Shown here: positions 53,775 through 64,000 of the stretch, in pieces
Numbering within the stretch: the stretch's first letter is position 1
How the letters are laid out: every line of letters starts with the position of its first letter
Assembly: GCF_020379485.1 (NCBI RefSeq)
Contig: NC_063436.1
Span: 12,851,389 to 12,915,388 of the forward strand
Source: Brassica napus
Lineage: Eukaryota > Streptophyta > Magnoliopsida > Brassicales > Brassicaceae
Length of the DNA: 64,000 nucleotides
Direction: 5' to 3'
Notes under the pieces: model-generated
Told to the model about the DNA's origin: nothing
Seen by the model: the letters and a program-made list of their open reading frames with translations, nothing else
The model's database searches: none
Made by a program: the position numbers and the translations under genes

Positions 53775-56079
53775 CTAATCAATTTTCTTTATCCTTTTGC
53801 AATTGTTGTTCTCAAGAAGCCGGTTAAGCGACAATGATTCTCCCTGACCATCATTCAATAACCGCTGTTCCAGGCAGCAAGCCATTAACTGTCGGAGAAG
53901 TGTCTCAAGATGAGAATACAACCGATCTTTATGTTTTGGATTTGTAGATAAAACCGCTGCATTTACGGCGTCTGCCACTACTTCCCGTTGAGATGCTTCA
54001 AGGAAATATCCCACGTTTGATTCTTGGGGACGTTCGTAGACAAGCAGCGCAAAGCAATCCTAAAAAAGAGAAACAAGAGACGAGAATCTCTGACTTTGAA
54101 ACCCATAGATATCAAATACCAATCCATCACACAAGTTTAAGGTCGAAGAAGCGTCAATACCTCTACAATGTCTTGGAATACATTTAAACCAAAGAACTTG
54201 GCTAACTCCACTCTTCCATATTTCACAGCTTCTTCCAATGCTCCAATCTATGCATGTAAAAAAAATTTCCCCCAAAGCATTAAGAGAAATAGTCTAACCA
54301 CCATCGACCTGATATGCCAATAATATAATAAGGAGCAAAGAGCATACCCGTACTAACTCAATGAACTTTTGACAGCGAAGGAGGAAGCAAACTTCTGATT
54401 TATCATCCTGCATATAATACAATTGGGGTAAGAGTTCAAATCAAAATGCGAAGCAGCTTAATTAACACTTTACGACTTGTTTTTCAATCCACCTGTACAA
54501 GTTGGGGATAGCAATCCCTGAGTTTAGCAAGAGCAGCATCAATCTCACCCTTCCCTATAAGCTTTGCCAACCAACAGAAGTATACATCAGTTCAGTAATA
54601 ACAAATAAAAGCAGTACTAATTAAGTAGTTCAATACCTGTCTAAGGATCTTCCTCTCATTCAGTGCATATGCTGTATCTTGCACCTCAACACCGTCTTCT
54701 TGAGCAAAGTAGATAGGAGGAACTGTATTTTTAGTAGCTAGGTCGAAAGCTTGAAAAGTCTCTTCATACCCAAAATGAAGCAAGTAATTTTTTACTAGCC
54801 TGATGACCAAAAAAAAAAAAAGAAGCTTTAGGAAAATTCATTGCCAACCTGAAAACAGAACAGAAAAGAACAAACCTATAGTTCATGTTTAGTGGTATGG
54901 ATGCCTTTTCAATGGCTATTTGTTGCTTATTCCTCTCCGATACCTCATACCCCTTACACAACAGAAAAGAAAATCACCATCTAATTTATACCTAAACATT
55001 CTTACAGAGTATGTGAATGTTAATCATTGAGTCCAAGTGGTAATGTGTGATCACAAATTATGTACTCAATTTGTATTAGAGAAAACATCTGTCACATTAT
55101 ATATTTAACATAGGGAAAATATGCAAATCGTTTCTTTTTACTACTCAATAAATGTAATTCAATCTAAGATCTAGAAACTCCACTTCTATGAAATAACACA
55201 GAGGATCTTACCTTAAAATCAAAAGCAAACTTCTCCAGCCCAAAGTTAACACTAACCCTGCCAACATTCACAACAAAAGCAAAGAGCACAACTATGAACC
55301 TCACATGCAAGCAGCTGAATCAAAACAAAGAAGAGAATAAAAGCAATACTCCTCGTTTCGGCTATGTACAGCGACAGTAGGAAACAGAGGACCCTTGATG
55401 TACTTGGAGACAGTCCCTACCAGAGTTCCATTTACACTACGACCAATAAGATATGTCAGAAGTGTGACACATGAAATGAACTGGATCTTGATCTCCATTT
55501 CAAACATTGATTTACTTACGTGAAAAAGAACTCCTGAGAATCATAGTTTATACCGGCACCAACCGTATCACCGGTTGTATACGCCGGACCAAAGACTTCA
55601 CCTTGTCTCTTCCCAAGATATATAAGTCCATCTTCACCATGATACCCACAAGTGTTGAGTTCCCATCTAAGTCATTACACAACATGAATAACAAATTAAA
55701 GAGTGTCCTAAACCTAATCAAACACAACACGACCGAAACTGACTGAAGTGTACCCAGGATGCCTTCCGGTTTTGAAGTTATCGGTAGTGAAACCAATCGA
55801 GACCCTTCCTTTAACGCCAGCGTCTTTGACGTACATCTCGAAGTAGTAAGCGTGACGCTTGAAGGGAGCAGGTTTATTCGCTTGAACGACGCCGACGTCG
55901 TGACCGTGCTGGCCAGCGCCGGTGTACTTGAGGGAGAGTTTATCGGGAGAGACGATTAGGAAACCGCCGGAGCTGTTGATGGTGTTTAGCTCGGTGGGTG
56001 ATTCTTCTTCTTCCTCGTTGGCCATGTCTTCGCGGTTAGAAGAGTGGCGAAATTTGTGAATGAAGTGGGAGGAGTTCAT
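53775..56079 (-). CDS. RanBPM-like SPRY-LisH-CTLH-CRA protein, complete
   Basis: Ten exons: 56079-55754, 55666-55520, 55436-55350, 55257-55212, 54952-54876, 54799-54637, 54561-54493, 54407-54348, 54247-54161 and 54059-53775. Phases agree throughout, giving 448 residues. SPRY spans ~35-200 (HAYYFEMYVKDAGVKGRVSI, CGYHGEDGLIYLG, YTTGDTVGAGINYDSQEFFF). LisH is at ~228-255 (LVKNYLLHFGYEETFQAF), then CTLH (IDAALAKLRDCYPQLVQ, CQKFIELV) and CRA to the end. This is the scaffold subunit of CTLH/GID-type E3 ligases (RanBP9/10, yeast Gid1). An alternative start is the ATG at 56025 (MANEEEEES). A LINE tail lies 205 bp upstream. The broken copy at 36868-37466 derives from this gene or a close relative. Confidence 0.9.
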
Positions 56080-56266
56080 TTGAATCAGAACGCTAGAATT
56101 TCGATTTATGGAAACAGAGTTGTTAGAGAGAATATCTCTTTGTTTGTTTCGTTCATTCAAATTATTTTTCTAGAGATGATGATGTTTTTTATGCGATAAA
56201 AGCTGTTCCGAAAATGTAACAGCTTAACCAGAGAGAATAACAAAAGTAAACCGGTTCATACAAACA

Positions 56267-56283
56267 AACCAAATATAGTTTAT
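56267..56283. repeat. LINE target-site duplication, poly-A side
   Basis: AACCAAATATAGTTTAT, 17 bp, identical to 61808-61824. Confidence 0.92.
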
Positions 56284-59200
56284 TTTTTTTTTTTTTTTTT
56301 TTTGTCGTCAACTTTACAGACTCATATAGACTCTGTAAACCAAGCCGGAAGATATTGATCCATGTGAACGACGAAAGACGGCTGAATCCTAACACTGCGT
56401 GCTAGGCTATCCGCCTTTGTATTCTGCGCTCTTGGTACATGGACGATCTCTGATTGTAGGAAACTTGCTCTCAGACTTTTGATGTCTTCCAAATAACTTG
56501 CAAACGCTGGCCACTCTTCTGGTTCCGAAACCATCTTCACCAATTGAGAACAATCCGTTGCAAACGTAACCTGAGATTGACGTAAATTCCTCATACATTC
56601 CATAGCCCATAGTAGTGCTTCCATCTCCGCATGTAGAGGAGAAAGGCTAGCCCGAACATTCCTCGCCCCCAGCAACCCAGCGAAGCCTTCTAAAGTGCTG
56701 TGCCAACCCTGGCCGGAGAAAGTATCTTTCTCTTTCCAGGAACCATCTGTGAAACACCATCGTCCTGGATTTAACAGTGAAGACCTAATCTCTTCCTGTG
56801 GGACCATTCTCTGTTCATTCACTAGTTGGGCTTCAGCCCAAAGGGTTGATTCTGTTTCCGCCAATTTGAGCGTATCCCTAGGATCAATATCCAGATTACT
56901 AAAAACCTTACTATTCCTTCCTTTCCAGATATACCATAGTATCCATGCGAACTGATGATCATCTAACTGCGGAAAGACTCTCCAGAAAAGATGATCCATA
57001 TTTGCAAAAAGGGATTGTGTGGGAAATGTAGTTGGATTTGATGGTATCTTTGAGAGAGCCCAAACCTGAAGTGCTGGAGGACATTCGAAAAACACATGAT
57101 TTATCGATTCCTCCTCAGCTCCGCATCTTGTACAACATATATCGCCAGTTATCCCTCTCGCTTGTAAATTTTTCTTAACCGCTATACACCCTGTCACCAA
57201 CTGCCAGAGAAAATGTTTAAGCTTTGGTGGACACCTGACTTTCCAGCAGAATGATTTCAAACCATCGACCGTAGGTCCAAAAAATGCTGGTGGTTTTGCT
57301 CTATCCGGGTAAACTCGTTCTACCTGATATCCCGATTTAACCGTGTATTTCCCTTTTGTTGTGAAATGCCATCCATCTTTGTCCTCCAACTGATATCTAC
57401 TCAGTCGTATACTCTCGATAATTTTCACATCCTGTGGATCCACTAGAGCCTGAAGTGCCTGCGAGTTCCAAATTCCCAAAGTGGGGTCTATAAGAGAAGC
57501 CACTGTGAGGTCAGGGTAAAGATTGTGTTGGTTTTTATTTGCTGGTCTCGGGCGAGTGGTTGGGAGCCAAGGATCATTCCATACAGAGATAGAAGATCCT
57601 GATCCCACCCGTTTGATTAGTCCTTTGCTAACCAGAGATCTAGCTGATGTAATACTCCGCCATCCATATGACGGAGAGTATGAGCGAATCGGTTCCAGGG
57701 GTGAGGCATTCCTGAAATATCGACCTTTAAAAACTCGAGAAAATAAAGTATTTGGCTTCTCGATCAATCGCCAAAACTGTTTACCAAGCATCGCTGTATT
57801 GAAATCAGTGATGTCTTTAAAACCCAGTCCTCCTTCCTCCTTGCTAACACATACTTTATCCCAAGATTTCCAATGCATACCTCTCGTACTTCCCCCGGGG
57901 CTCCACCAAAATTGGGCTACCGCACCTGTCAGTTTCTTTACGGTTGCCTTAGGCAATCGATAGCAAGACATCACATGATTTGGTAATGCCGTAATCACCG
58001 ATTTAATAATCACCTCTTTTCCTCCTTTTGTAAAGAACTTAAAAGTCCAACCATTAACCCGTTTGTTTAGTCTATCCTGCACAAAACTAAAAACCTGAAC
58101 CTTTGAACCCCCAAGATTTTCTGGTAATCCTAGATAAGTTCCCATTCCTCCATGATTCTGAATGCCCAGGATGTCTCTCATTTCCTGTCTGTTGGACTCT
58201 TCAATTTTATGTCCAAATTGGATCGAAGACTTCTCAAAATTAATGAGTTGACCTGACACCATCTCATATTCCTTTAAGATTCTGAGAATAGTTTGACATT
58301 CCTCTCTCTGGGCTTTGCAAAAGAAAAGACTATCATCCGCAAACAGTAGATGTGAAATGGAAGGACATGCTCGAGCTACCTTCATTCCTGTCAATTGTTT
58401 CCCATCCTCCGCCTTTTTAATATTTGCAATCAAAGCCTCAGTGCACAAAATAAATAAATAAGGAGATAACGGATCTCCTTGCCGTAACCCTCTATTCGGA
58501 ATAATAAGGCCTCTTGGTTGTCCATTTAGTAAAACCCGATATTGAACCGATGATATGCATTCCATCATTAATTTAATCCAATGAAGATCAAAACCCATCT
58601 TCTCTAGTAAAGCTTTAATAAAGTCCCATTCCACTCTATCATACGCTTTGCTCATATCCGTTTTAATTGCCATATATTTTCCTTGACATGATTTGTTAGT
58701 CCGTAATCCATGAAACATCTCCTGAGCTATAAGAATATTATCAGTTATCAACCTCCCTGCCACGAATGCCGATTGCGTTTCCGAAATAAGAGACGGCAGA
58801 CAAAGTTTCAGCCGCTGGCACAGAACCTTCGAGATAATTTTATACCCGACATTACATAGACTAATGGGTCTCAATTCCGTCATCCTAGTAGGCCTCTCCG
58901 TCTTTGGGATCATACATATATTAGTAATATTTAACCGTGGATCCAAGTCCCCAGACACCAAAAAATTATTTACCATTGTTACCAAATCATTCTTAATGAT
59001 ATGCCAGGAATGCTGGAAAAAAAGAGCCGTCATACCATCCGGTCCTGGCGCCTTCTCTGGATGCATCATAAACAAAGCCTCTTTTACCTCACTCTCAGTC
59101 GCCACTCTCAACAATCGTTGATTCATCTGAGGAGTGATACCCGTTGTTACCTCTGAGAGAAAACTATCAAATCCTGTCGGCGAAGTGGTACTAAACAGCT

Positions 59201-61807
59201 CTTCAAAATAGTCAACAGCCACCTTTTCCACTCCAATATCTTCTGTAATCCAGTTCCCCGCAGCATCATGTAAGCCAACAATCCTATTCCGAACTCGTCG
59301 TTGCTTAGTTAAGGCATGATAGAACTTGGTATTTAGATCCCCCGAAGAGTACCACATATTCCTACTTTTCTGGTGCCAATAATCTTCTTCATCCTTATAA
59401 GCTTCTTGTAACTTTCTGGAGACCTCCACAATATCCTCCTGTGACCTAGCATTATCTGTCTGAACCTCCTCGAGGGCCTTTTGTAAATCGCTTATTTTCT
59501 CCTTGCCATAAGGTGGATTATTTTTCCGCCATTTTGCAATTTCATGTCGACAATTGCTAATTTTTGCTACTATATCATCCTCGCTACGAATCCTATCATC
59601 TGACCAACCCGTCGTAATGGATTCCAGAAGCCCCTCTTGCCCTACCCACCTCTTATCAAACCGAAATTGCCCTTTCCTTCTGTGAACTTTATCGTCTAGA
59701 TACGCCACCACTGGTCGATGATCGGATGCCACCAAACCTAGATATTCTGTGTAAGAACAGGGAAATAGAGTATGCCACTCCTCATTTGCTAGAGCGCGAT
59801 CTAACCGACACCTTACAGTCACAGCCCCTTTTCCTTTTCCTCTTCTCCCCTGCCACGACATTTTGTTCCCTCTAGCCGGAAATTCCAGAAGTCCAGTATT
59901 TCTTATCATGTTATTAAAAGGGATAAAAGAATCCGCACTTCTCAAAGCTCCTCCATCTTTTTCATGATTTCCCGTAATCTCGTTTAAATCACCAATAATA
60001 AACCAGGGCTCAGATCTTGCAATGCCATACCTAGTTAATCTTTCCCACACTTGTTCCCTCATTTGTTGAACCGGATCTCCATAAACAAATGTGAGAAACA
60101 CCTTTTTCCCCAAAGCCACCGCCTCCACATCTATCATTCGATTACTTGAATAGAGTATATTAACTTGATACTCATTATTATAGAAAAGTGCTAGACCACC
60201 ACTCCTTCCATTTGGTTCCACTGTAACCAGATTATCAAAACCCGAATGTAATTGAAATCTGTGTACAAAGTCATACTCCTGTTTGGTCTCTGATAAAAAA
60301 AGAAAATCTGGTTTATGTTTGTGCCATATCTCTCGCAGATAACTCATTGTCCATTTACTTCCCATTCCTCTACAGTTCCAACTTAGTGCTCTCATTAAAA
60401 AATATAAAAATACTCCCAAGAGTTAGCAAAATTGGGTTTAATGATACCCTGAAATCCCAACCACCAAAACACCATAACCCCATAAAACACCAAACTTTCA
60501 CTCCACCCGTCACAATAAAACGGCTTCAATATAATAATGGTACGCCCTGTCCCTATTCCAATGATATACATTATTTCCAAATCCACCTCATCATCTAGTT
60601 TGAAACCAATAAACACCATGATAGAAAAAACAAACATATGAGACTTGTTCTTCACGTAAAGCAGAGAAGAATAATCTGTATACATTTCTAAATCATCTTC
60701 AATATCTATACCAAATATCAATTCCTTTATTTCCAAAGTAACCACTCTAATCTTCACCAAATAAACCATCTGCGACTGGTTTAAAGAGACCAGCCACAGG
60801 TCTCGAGTCGATACAACAAGAACGTTATGTTCTGTCGTGAGCCACTTCCCAAAACCAACAAAACACACAAGTGCCAAATCATTTATTTGTCTTTTAAGAA
60901 CAATAACCAGCATAAATAATACCGCTTCGAGAATACCAACCCTCCTGTTATGATCACATACGCTCAACAAAATAAACCAAATCCAAAAACCAATACCAAA
61001 AATATTATTCCATACGTTCCAAAGACCAAACAAACCACATTTTAATAAATGCCCATTTAAAACCCAGACATACCAAATAAAACTTGAACTGCTCGTAGAG
61101 CTTATTGAACCAACAAAAAAACTGAAAGTAAAAAAAAACAAACAAACCCGTAATATAGCTGTCTTCAAAACACCCACAATCCATAAACAGTTAAGGCTTG
61201 GGTAGCTGTTTCGGGTGTGAGGTACCCTTTTCTTCCACTTGCTTAGCACCACCACCCCTGTGGAGGCTCTGTTTAGCTTGTACCCGTTTGCGAGGCTACA
61301 TAAGCACTTGAGCAAACTTGGAGTTGTGTCCACCAGTAACTGAAAACAAAGGCTTGCGCAGCCCCGTTTTCTTCTCCGCCGCCGTTTCCCCCTTACCCTC
61401 AACAATGCCTCCAGTTCTATCTTCTTCGACAACTTCTGTTGTCCCCACCTGATCCATATCTGTTCCTTCTCCATCTGTAAGATATTTCCAGTTCGACCCC
61501 TTAATGATTGTGCTTGATCTTCTGGATTCCGCATCCACTCCGAGGATCTGAATGATAACCATATCCTAAAAAGCCCAATCGTATCTCCATTCCCAACCCC
61601 TTTCGATTGAAACTCTATCGAACTCGTTATTAGGTAATTGATTCGCAGATCTCCGCTGAGTTCCCCTAATTTCCCATCTCCATATGATTCTCCTCGAATC
61701 GTGAAATTCCTATGAGCACCCGGATCCCAATCTCGATCGAACATCCAAACCCTAATTTGACGTGTACATTTTCTAAAACATGAAAAACGCAATATTTATT
61801 TTTAAAT
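56284..61807 (-). mobile_element. LINE (non-LTR retrotransposon), 5.5 kb, 5'-truncated
   Basis: It is bounded by a perfect 17-bp duplication. The 20-nt poly-A tail (poly-T on the plus strand, 56284-56303) comes 18 bp after the ORF2 stop. ORF2 is fully open. The 5' ~1.4 kb (60396-61807) has an open frame but no DUF4283 or CCHC knuckle that I can read; a charged stretch with VEEDRTGGIVEGKGE lies around 61420. This suggests the end of ORF1 plus spacer, with truncation at 61807. Identical target copies and the open ORF2 indicate recent insertion. Without ORF1 it is probably not autonomous. Confidence 0.92.
56322..60395 (-). CDS. LINE ORF2: endonuclease, reverse transcriptase, RNase H
   Basis: 1357 codons from the ATG at 60395 (MRALSWNCRGMGS). 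The apurinic-type endonuclease has N7, E36 (FLSETK), a GDLNEI motif and D225-H226 (ASDHRPVV). The reverse transcriptase has LRPISLCNVGYKIISK, KTDMSKAYDRVEW, GLRQGDPLSPYLF and the catalytic FADD at 685-688. A zf-RVT domain follows (CWKVRCPPKLKHFLW, CCTRCGAEEESINHVFFECP). The RNase H domain has D1217 (FTDGS), AEMEALLWAME, TDCSQL and KADSLAR. Every catalytic residue I checked is present. The enzyme nicks target DNA and copies the LINE RNA there. Plus-strand frames inside this interval are shadows. Confidence 0.95.
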   Translation of the reverse strand: MRALSWNCRGMGSKWTMSYLREIWHKHKPDFLFLSETKQEYDFVHRFQLHSGFDNLVTVEPNGRSGGLALFYNNEYQVNILYSSNRMIDVEAVALGKKVFLTFVYGDPVQQMREQVWERLTRYGIARSEPWFIIGDLNEITGNHEKDGGALRSADSFIPFNNMIRNTGLLEFPARGNKMSWQGRRGKGKGAVTVRCRLDRALANEEWHTLFPCSYTEYLGLVASDHRPVVAYLDDKVHRRKGQFRFDKRWVGQEGLLESITTGWSDDRIRSEDDIVAKISNCRHEIAKWRKNNPPYGKEKISDLQKALEEVQTDNARSQEDIVEVSRKLQEAYKDEEDYWHQKSRNMWYSSGDLNTKFYHALTKQRRVRNRIVGLHDAAGNWITEDIGVEKVAVDYFEELFSTTSPTGFDSFLSEVTTGITPQMNQRLLRVATESEVKEALFMMHPEKAPGPDGMTALFFQHSWHIIKNDLVTMVNNFLVSGDLDPRLNITNICMIPKTERPTRMTELRPISLCNVGYKIISKVLCQRLKLCLPSLISETQSAFVAGRLITDNILIAQEMFHGLRTNKSCQGKYMAIKTDMSKAYDRVEWDFIKALLEKMGFDLHWIKLMMECISSVQYRVLLNGQPRGLIIPNRGLRQGDPLSPYLFILCTEALIANIKKAEDGKQLTGMKVARACPSISHLLFADDSLFFCKAQREECQTILRILKEYEMVSGQLINFEKSSIQFGHKIEESNRQEMRDILGIQNHGGMGTYLGLPENLGGSKVQVFSFVQDRLNKRVNGWTFKFFTKGGKEVIIKSVITALPNHVMSCYRLPKATVKKLTGAVAQFWWSPGGSTRGMHWKSWDKVCVSKEEGGLGFKDITDFNTAMLGKQFWRLIEKPNTLFSRVFKGRYFRNASPLEPIRSYSPSYGWRSITSARSLVSKGLIKRVGSGSSISVWNDPWLPTTRPRPANKNQHNLYPDLTVASLIDPTLGIWNSQALQALVDPQDVKIIESIRLSRYQLEDKDGWHFTTKGKYTVKSGYQVERVYPDRAKPPAFFGPTVDGLKSFCWKVRCPPKLKHFLWQLVTGCIAVKKNLQARGITGDICCTRCGAEEESINHVFFECPPALQVWALSKIPSNPTTFPTQSLFANMDHLFWRVFPQLDDHQFAWILWYIWKGRNSKVFSNLDIDPRDTLKLAETESTLWAEAQLVNEQRMVPQEEIRSSLLNPGRWCFTDGSWKEKDTFSGQGWHSTLEGFAGLLGARNVRASLSPLHAEMEALLWAMECMRNLRQSQVTFATDCSQLVKMVSEPEEWPAFASYLEDIKSLRASFLQSEIVHVPRAQNTKADSLARSVRIQPSFVVHMDQYLPAWFTESI

Positions 61808-61824
61808 AACCAAATATAGTTTAT
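61808..61824. repeat. LINE target-site duplication, 5' side
   Basis: AACCAAATATAGTTTAT, identical to 56267-56283. Confidence 0.92.
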
Positions 61825-64000
61825 CAAACCCGAAAATTCATTGATTGGTATTAGTTTTTTTTTTGTCAAGGATTCTTGATACTAGTTATGATACTTTTTT
61901 TGATGACAAAAAAAAAGTTATGATATTTTTCTTTTGCACAAAAAAAAATTATGATATTTTTCATATTCACAAATATAATATCGAATTATGAAATTTGGGT
62001 GTTAAATTTTCTTTACAGAAATATAACACTGTAAAAATTTTATTCAAATAACTGAAAATCGACTCTGGATTCAGCTCATTAAAACTTGGAATTTACTTTC
62101 AAAAATTATTAAAAGAATTTAAAGAACATTTTATTAAAAACTCAATTTAAAAACAATTACTTAACTTCTATAGGTTTAATAAATAAAATTAACTATGGTT
62201 CCACACTTGTTATAAGAAGGCTTTTTGAATAAATTTTAAATTTATTCAAAAAAAAAACTTTATTAATATATGTCCATAGTTATTACACTTTTCTTTACTT
62301 CCGCAATTCTAAATATTTTTTATTCACAGAAAATATGAGATCCAAAATTTTACGTTGTTAACCTCGGTATCTCAGCCGGGATTTTTGACTCATGATTTGA
62401 TATTTTTTTATATTTTTCGGATAAGAGACGACTCTTATATCTCTTATTTAAGAGACGGGTCTTAACTTTTCTTAGTTAAAATCTAAAAAAACTAAGAACC
62501 GTTTCTTATCGGAAACTAAAAACTTCAGTTAAGACTTAAGATACTTGTTTAAAAGACTGGGGTTAATCATGGTCTAACATCCACTATTTAAGAGTCTGCC
62601 TTTAATTTGTACAAACTAGTCAAATACTTGTTTTTTTAACTAAATAATTCCCGATGAAATTGCCCGAGAAAAACTGGAGGTAGTTACAACAAGGGGTGTC
62701 CGCCGTCCTCTAGCATCACTGCCCTCACTAGGAACAACACAGATCTACTCCATAAACATCGGATCTCTACCGGGAGAGAATCTCAGAGCTTCACCTCTGC
62801 TAACACAGAAAAGACTATGGATATGACAGAAAAAGCGGAAGAAAAACATAAGGAGGGCTCCGGCGACCGCAAAAGGACACTACGGCCACCGGAATAGGAA
62901 ACAAAACGGTAGGAGGGTAATAGTAAGTAGAGGGAAGGAAGAGGGAAGGAAGAGGATATGGTTTTTAGAGAGAGAGAGAGAGTGGTTTGTTTAAACTTGT
63001 TTTCTGTAAATACACTTGGGGACATTATCTTCTTCATCTTCTACAAATTTTATTTGCTGCCAATTGTATGGTTTGATCATGGGGTGGTTTCTTGGTTAAT
63101 TGTCTGATCTTAATGCATAACTTTCAAAACACTAAAAGCATAGTTGAAATTCTCATCAGATATTTGTAAGACATGAGAGTTCGTTGAATTCCCGATCAGA
63201 ACTTACTAGTTTCCTTATCAATGTTTATTTATTCTTCCAAGTCTGAAGGAGGGTCATTGGATCAGCAAGCTAAGCATGAAAAAATTGAGCTTTCAGACAA
63301 CATTTTGGATAGTTTAGCAGAATTCCAAAAACAAGTTCACGGACAGAAACACATGTTCTGGAAAGTTTTTGTCAAGCCCGTCTTTTACCATATATAGAAA
63401 TGTAGAAACCCAACATGGCCTTATTAGTTCAACAATTCATTTTTTATATAAGAAATGAAAATAAATTGGCGCATATACTGTTAACAATCATATATTTGAC
63501 TCATCAACTGTTGGTGGTAAGAAAATCATTTGCTGATTTTCGTGAAAATGATGTATACAAAGATTTCTGTTTTGTTATAATAGTTTAATTCTCTTGTGAA
63601 TGACAAAATTTTCATTTGTGTAGTATGATGTTCTTTTACTTCTATTTCAAATGACATATGAATAGATTCGACTAATATCTCCATTTGTATAAAAAAATAT
63701 CAAATTAAAAAGGGAGAATTTGTGACAAATGACCAGAAAATAGAAGAAGAAAAAAACTAAAAATTTTGAAGTTTCTGATGTATCCAAATAAAACTCCCAA
63801 CCTATATAAGAAATGTCAAGTTTTTTTTACTTTTGTATTTGTCTGAACTCTCAACGACCTATAAGAAAGAGGAAAAAAAAAAAACAAAAAGCAGAATCTA
63901 AGGAGAAAAAATGGGAAATGAGATAAAGAAAATAAAAGGTTACCTACCAAAATCCCCCACACACGACACAGCAAAGCACATCCTCTCTCTCACACATAAT
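61825..64000. other. Right-end spacer, no supported gene
   Basis: AT-rich DNA. 62630-63010 is more GC-rich, with codon-like composition and an AG-repeat run near 62968-62985; it may be a retroelement leader or decayed gene, but I recognise no protein in it. The C/T- and A/C-rich end (63950-64000) looks like a leader of a gene that starts beyond the window. Confidence 0.4.

Noticed and set aside
60396..61792. 465-codon open frame upstream of LINE ORF2
   Set aside because: It contains no DUF4283 or CCHC pattern, has long low-complexity hydrophobic runs, and probably is the spacer and end of a truncated ORF1 read in an unrelated frame.
62783..63037. 84-codon minus-strand frame near the right end
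   Set aside because: Ser/Leu-rich translation of an AG-repeat and purine-rich tract; no recognisable domain.
1..64000. CRISPR arrays, prokaryotic operons, phage genes
   Set aside because: The window is plant nuclear DNA with spliced genes; no array-like spaced identical repeats are present.

Overview
This is plant nuclear DNA, most likely from a member of the Brassicaceae. The genes have introns with GT..AG borders, the spacers are AT-rich, and the recognisable genes follow the order I remember from Arabidopsis thaliana chromosome 4 (At4g09020 to At4g09340): isoamylase 3, AGP10, a coiled-coil gene, an ATL RING-H2 gene, MLH1, patellin-5, then a cluster of SPRY/LisH (RanBPM-like) genes. The species cannot be named from the sequence alone.

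Layout. 1-5.8 kb: the 3' end of ISA3, an intact F-box/kelch gene, and a tandem duplicate of that segment in which the second F-box/kelch gene has lost its F-box at the edge of a near-perfect 320-bp foldback. 6-9.4 kb: AGP10 with a TATA box, and a 2.3-kb Helitron inserted 25 bp after its stop codon. 12.9-16.8 kb: a small CTD-phosphatase-like HAD gene, a coiled-coil gene and an ECA1-type cysteine-rich secreted protein. 16.9-18.7 kb: three MITEs with visible target duplications. 19.4-24.3 kb: an ATL ubiquitin ligase and the complete MLH1 gene, whose 16 exons I could join in frame to 749 codons. 25.6-27.9 kb: nested Helitron remains. 28-33.4 kb: patellin-5, a small unrecognised gene and a ZED1-related (ZRK) pseudokinase. 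33.8-38.3 kb: retroelement relics, two broken SPRY fragments and an intact GID8-like LisH/CTLH gene. 38.6-43.1 kb: a 4.5-kb Helitron carrying a piece of an organellar-type recA gene and a second, nested Helitron. 44-45.6 kb: a SPRY-LisH gene that lacks the CTLH/CRA end. 45.6-52 kb: repeat-rich DNA with another complete Helitron. 52-53.3 kb: an F-box gene. 53.8-56.1 kb: a full-length RanBPM-like gene. 56.3-61.8 kb: a LINE with an open ORF2 of 1357 codons, a poly-A tail and a perfect 17-bp target duplication. The last 2 kb holds no gene I can support.

How the genes relate. Most are independent single-copy genes: starch debranching, cell-surface arabinogalactan, mismatch repair, phosphoinositide-binding membrane traffic. 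The coherent group lies between 34 and 56 kb, where a GID8-like subunit and two RanBPM-like subunits, plus two broken copies, sit together. Their animal and yeast relatives are partners in the CTLH/GID ubiquitin ligase. The other theme is transposon-driven remodelling: five or more Helitrons, several MITEs, LINE and copia relics, and tandem duplications account for much of the sequence between genes.
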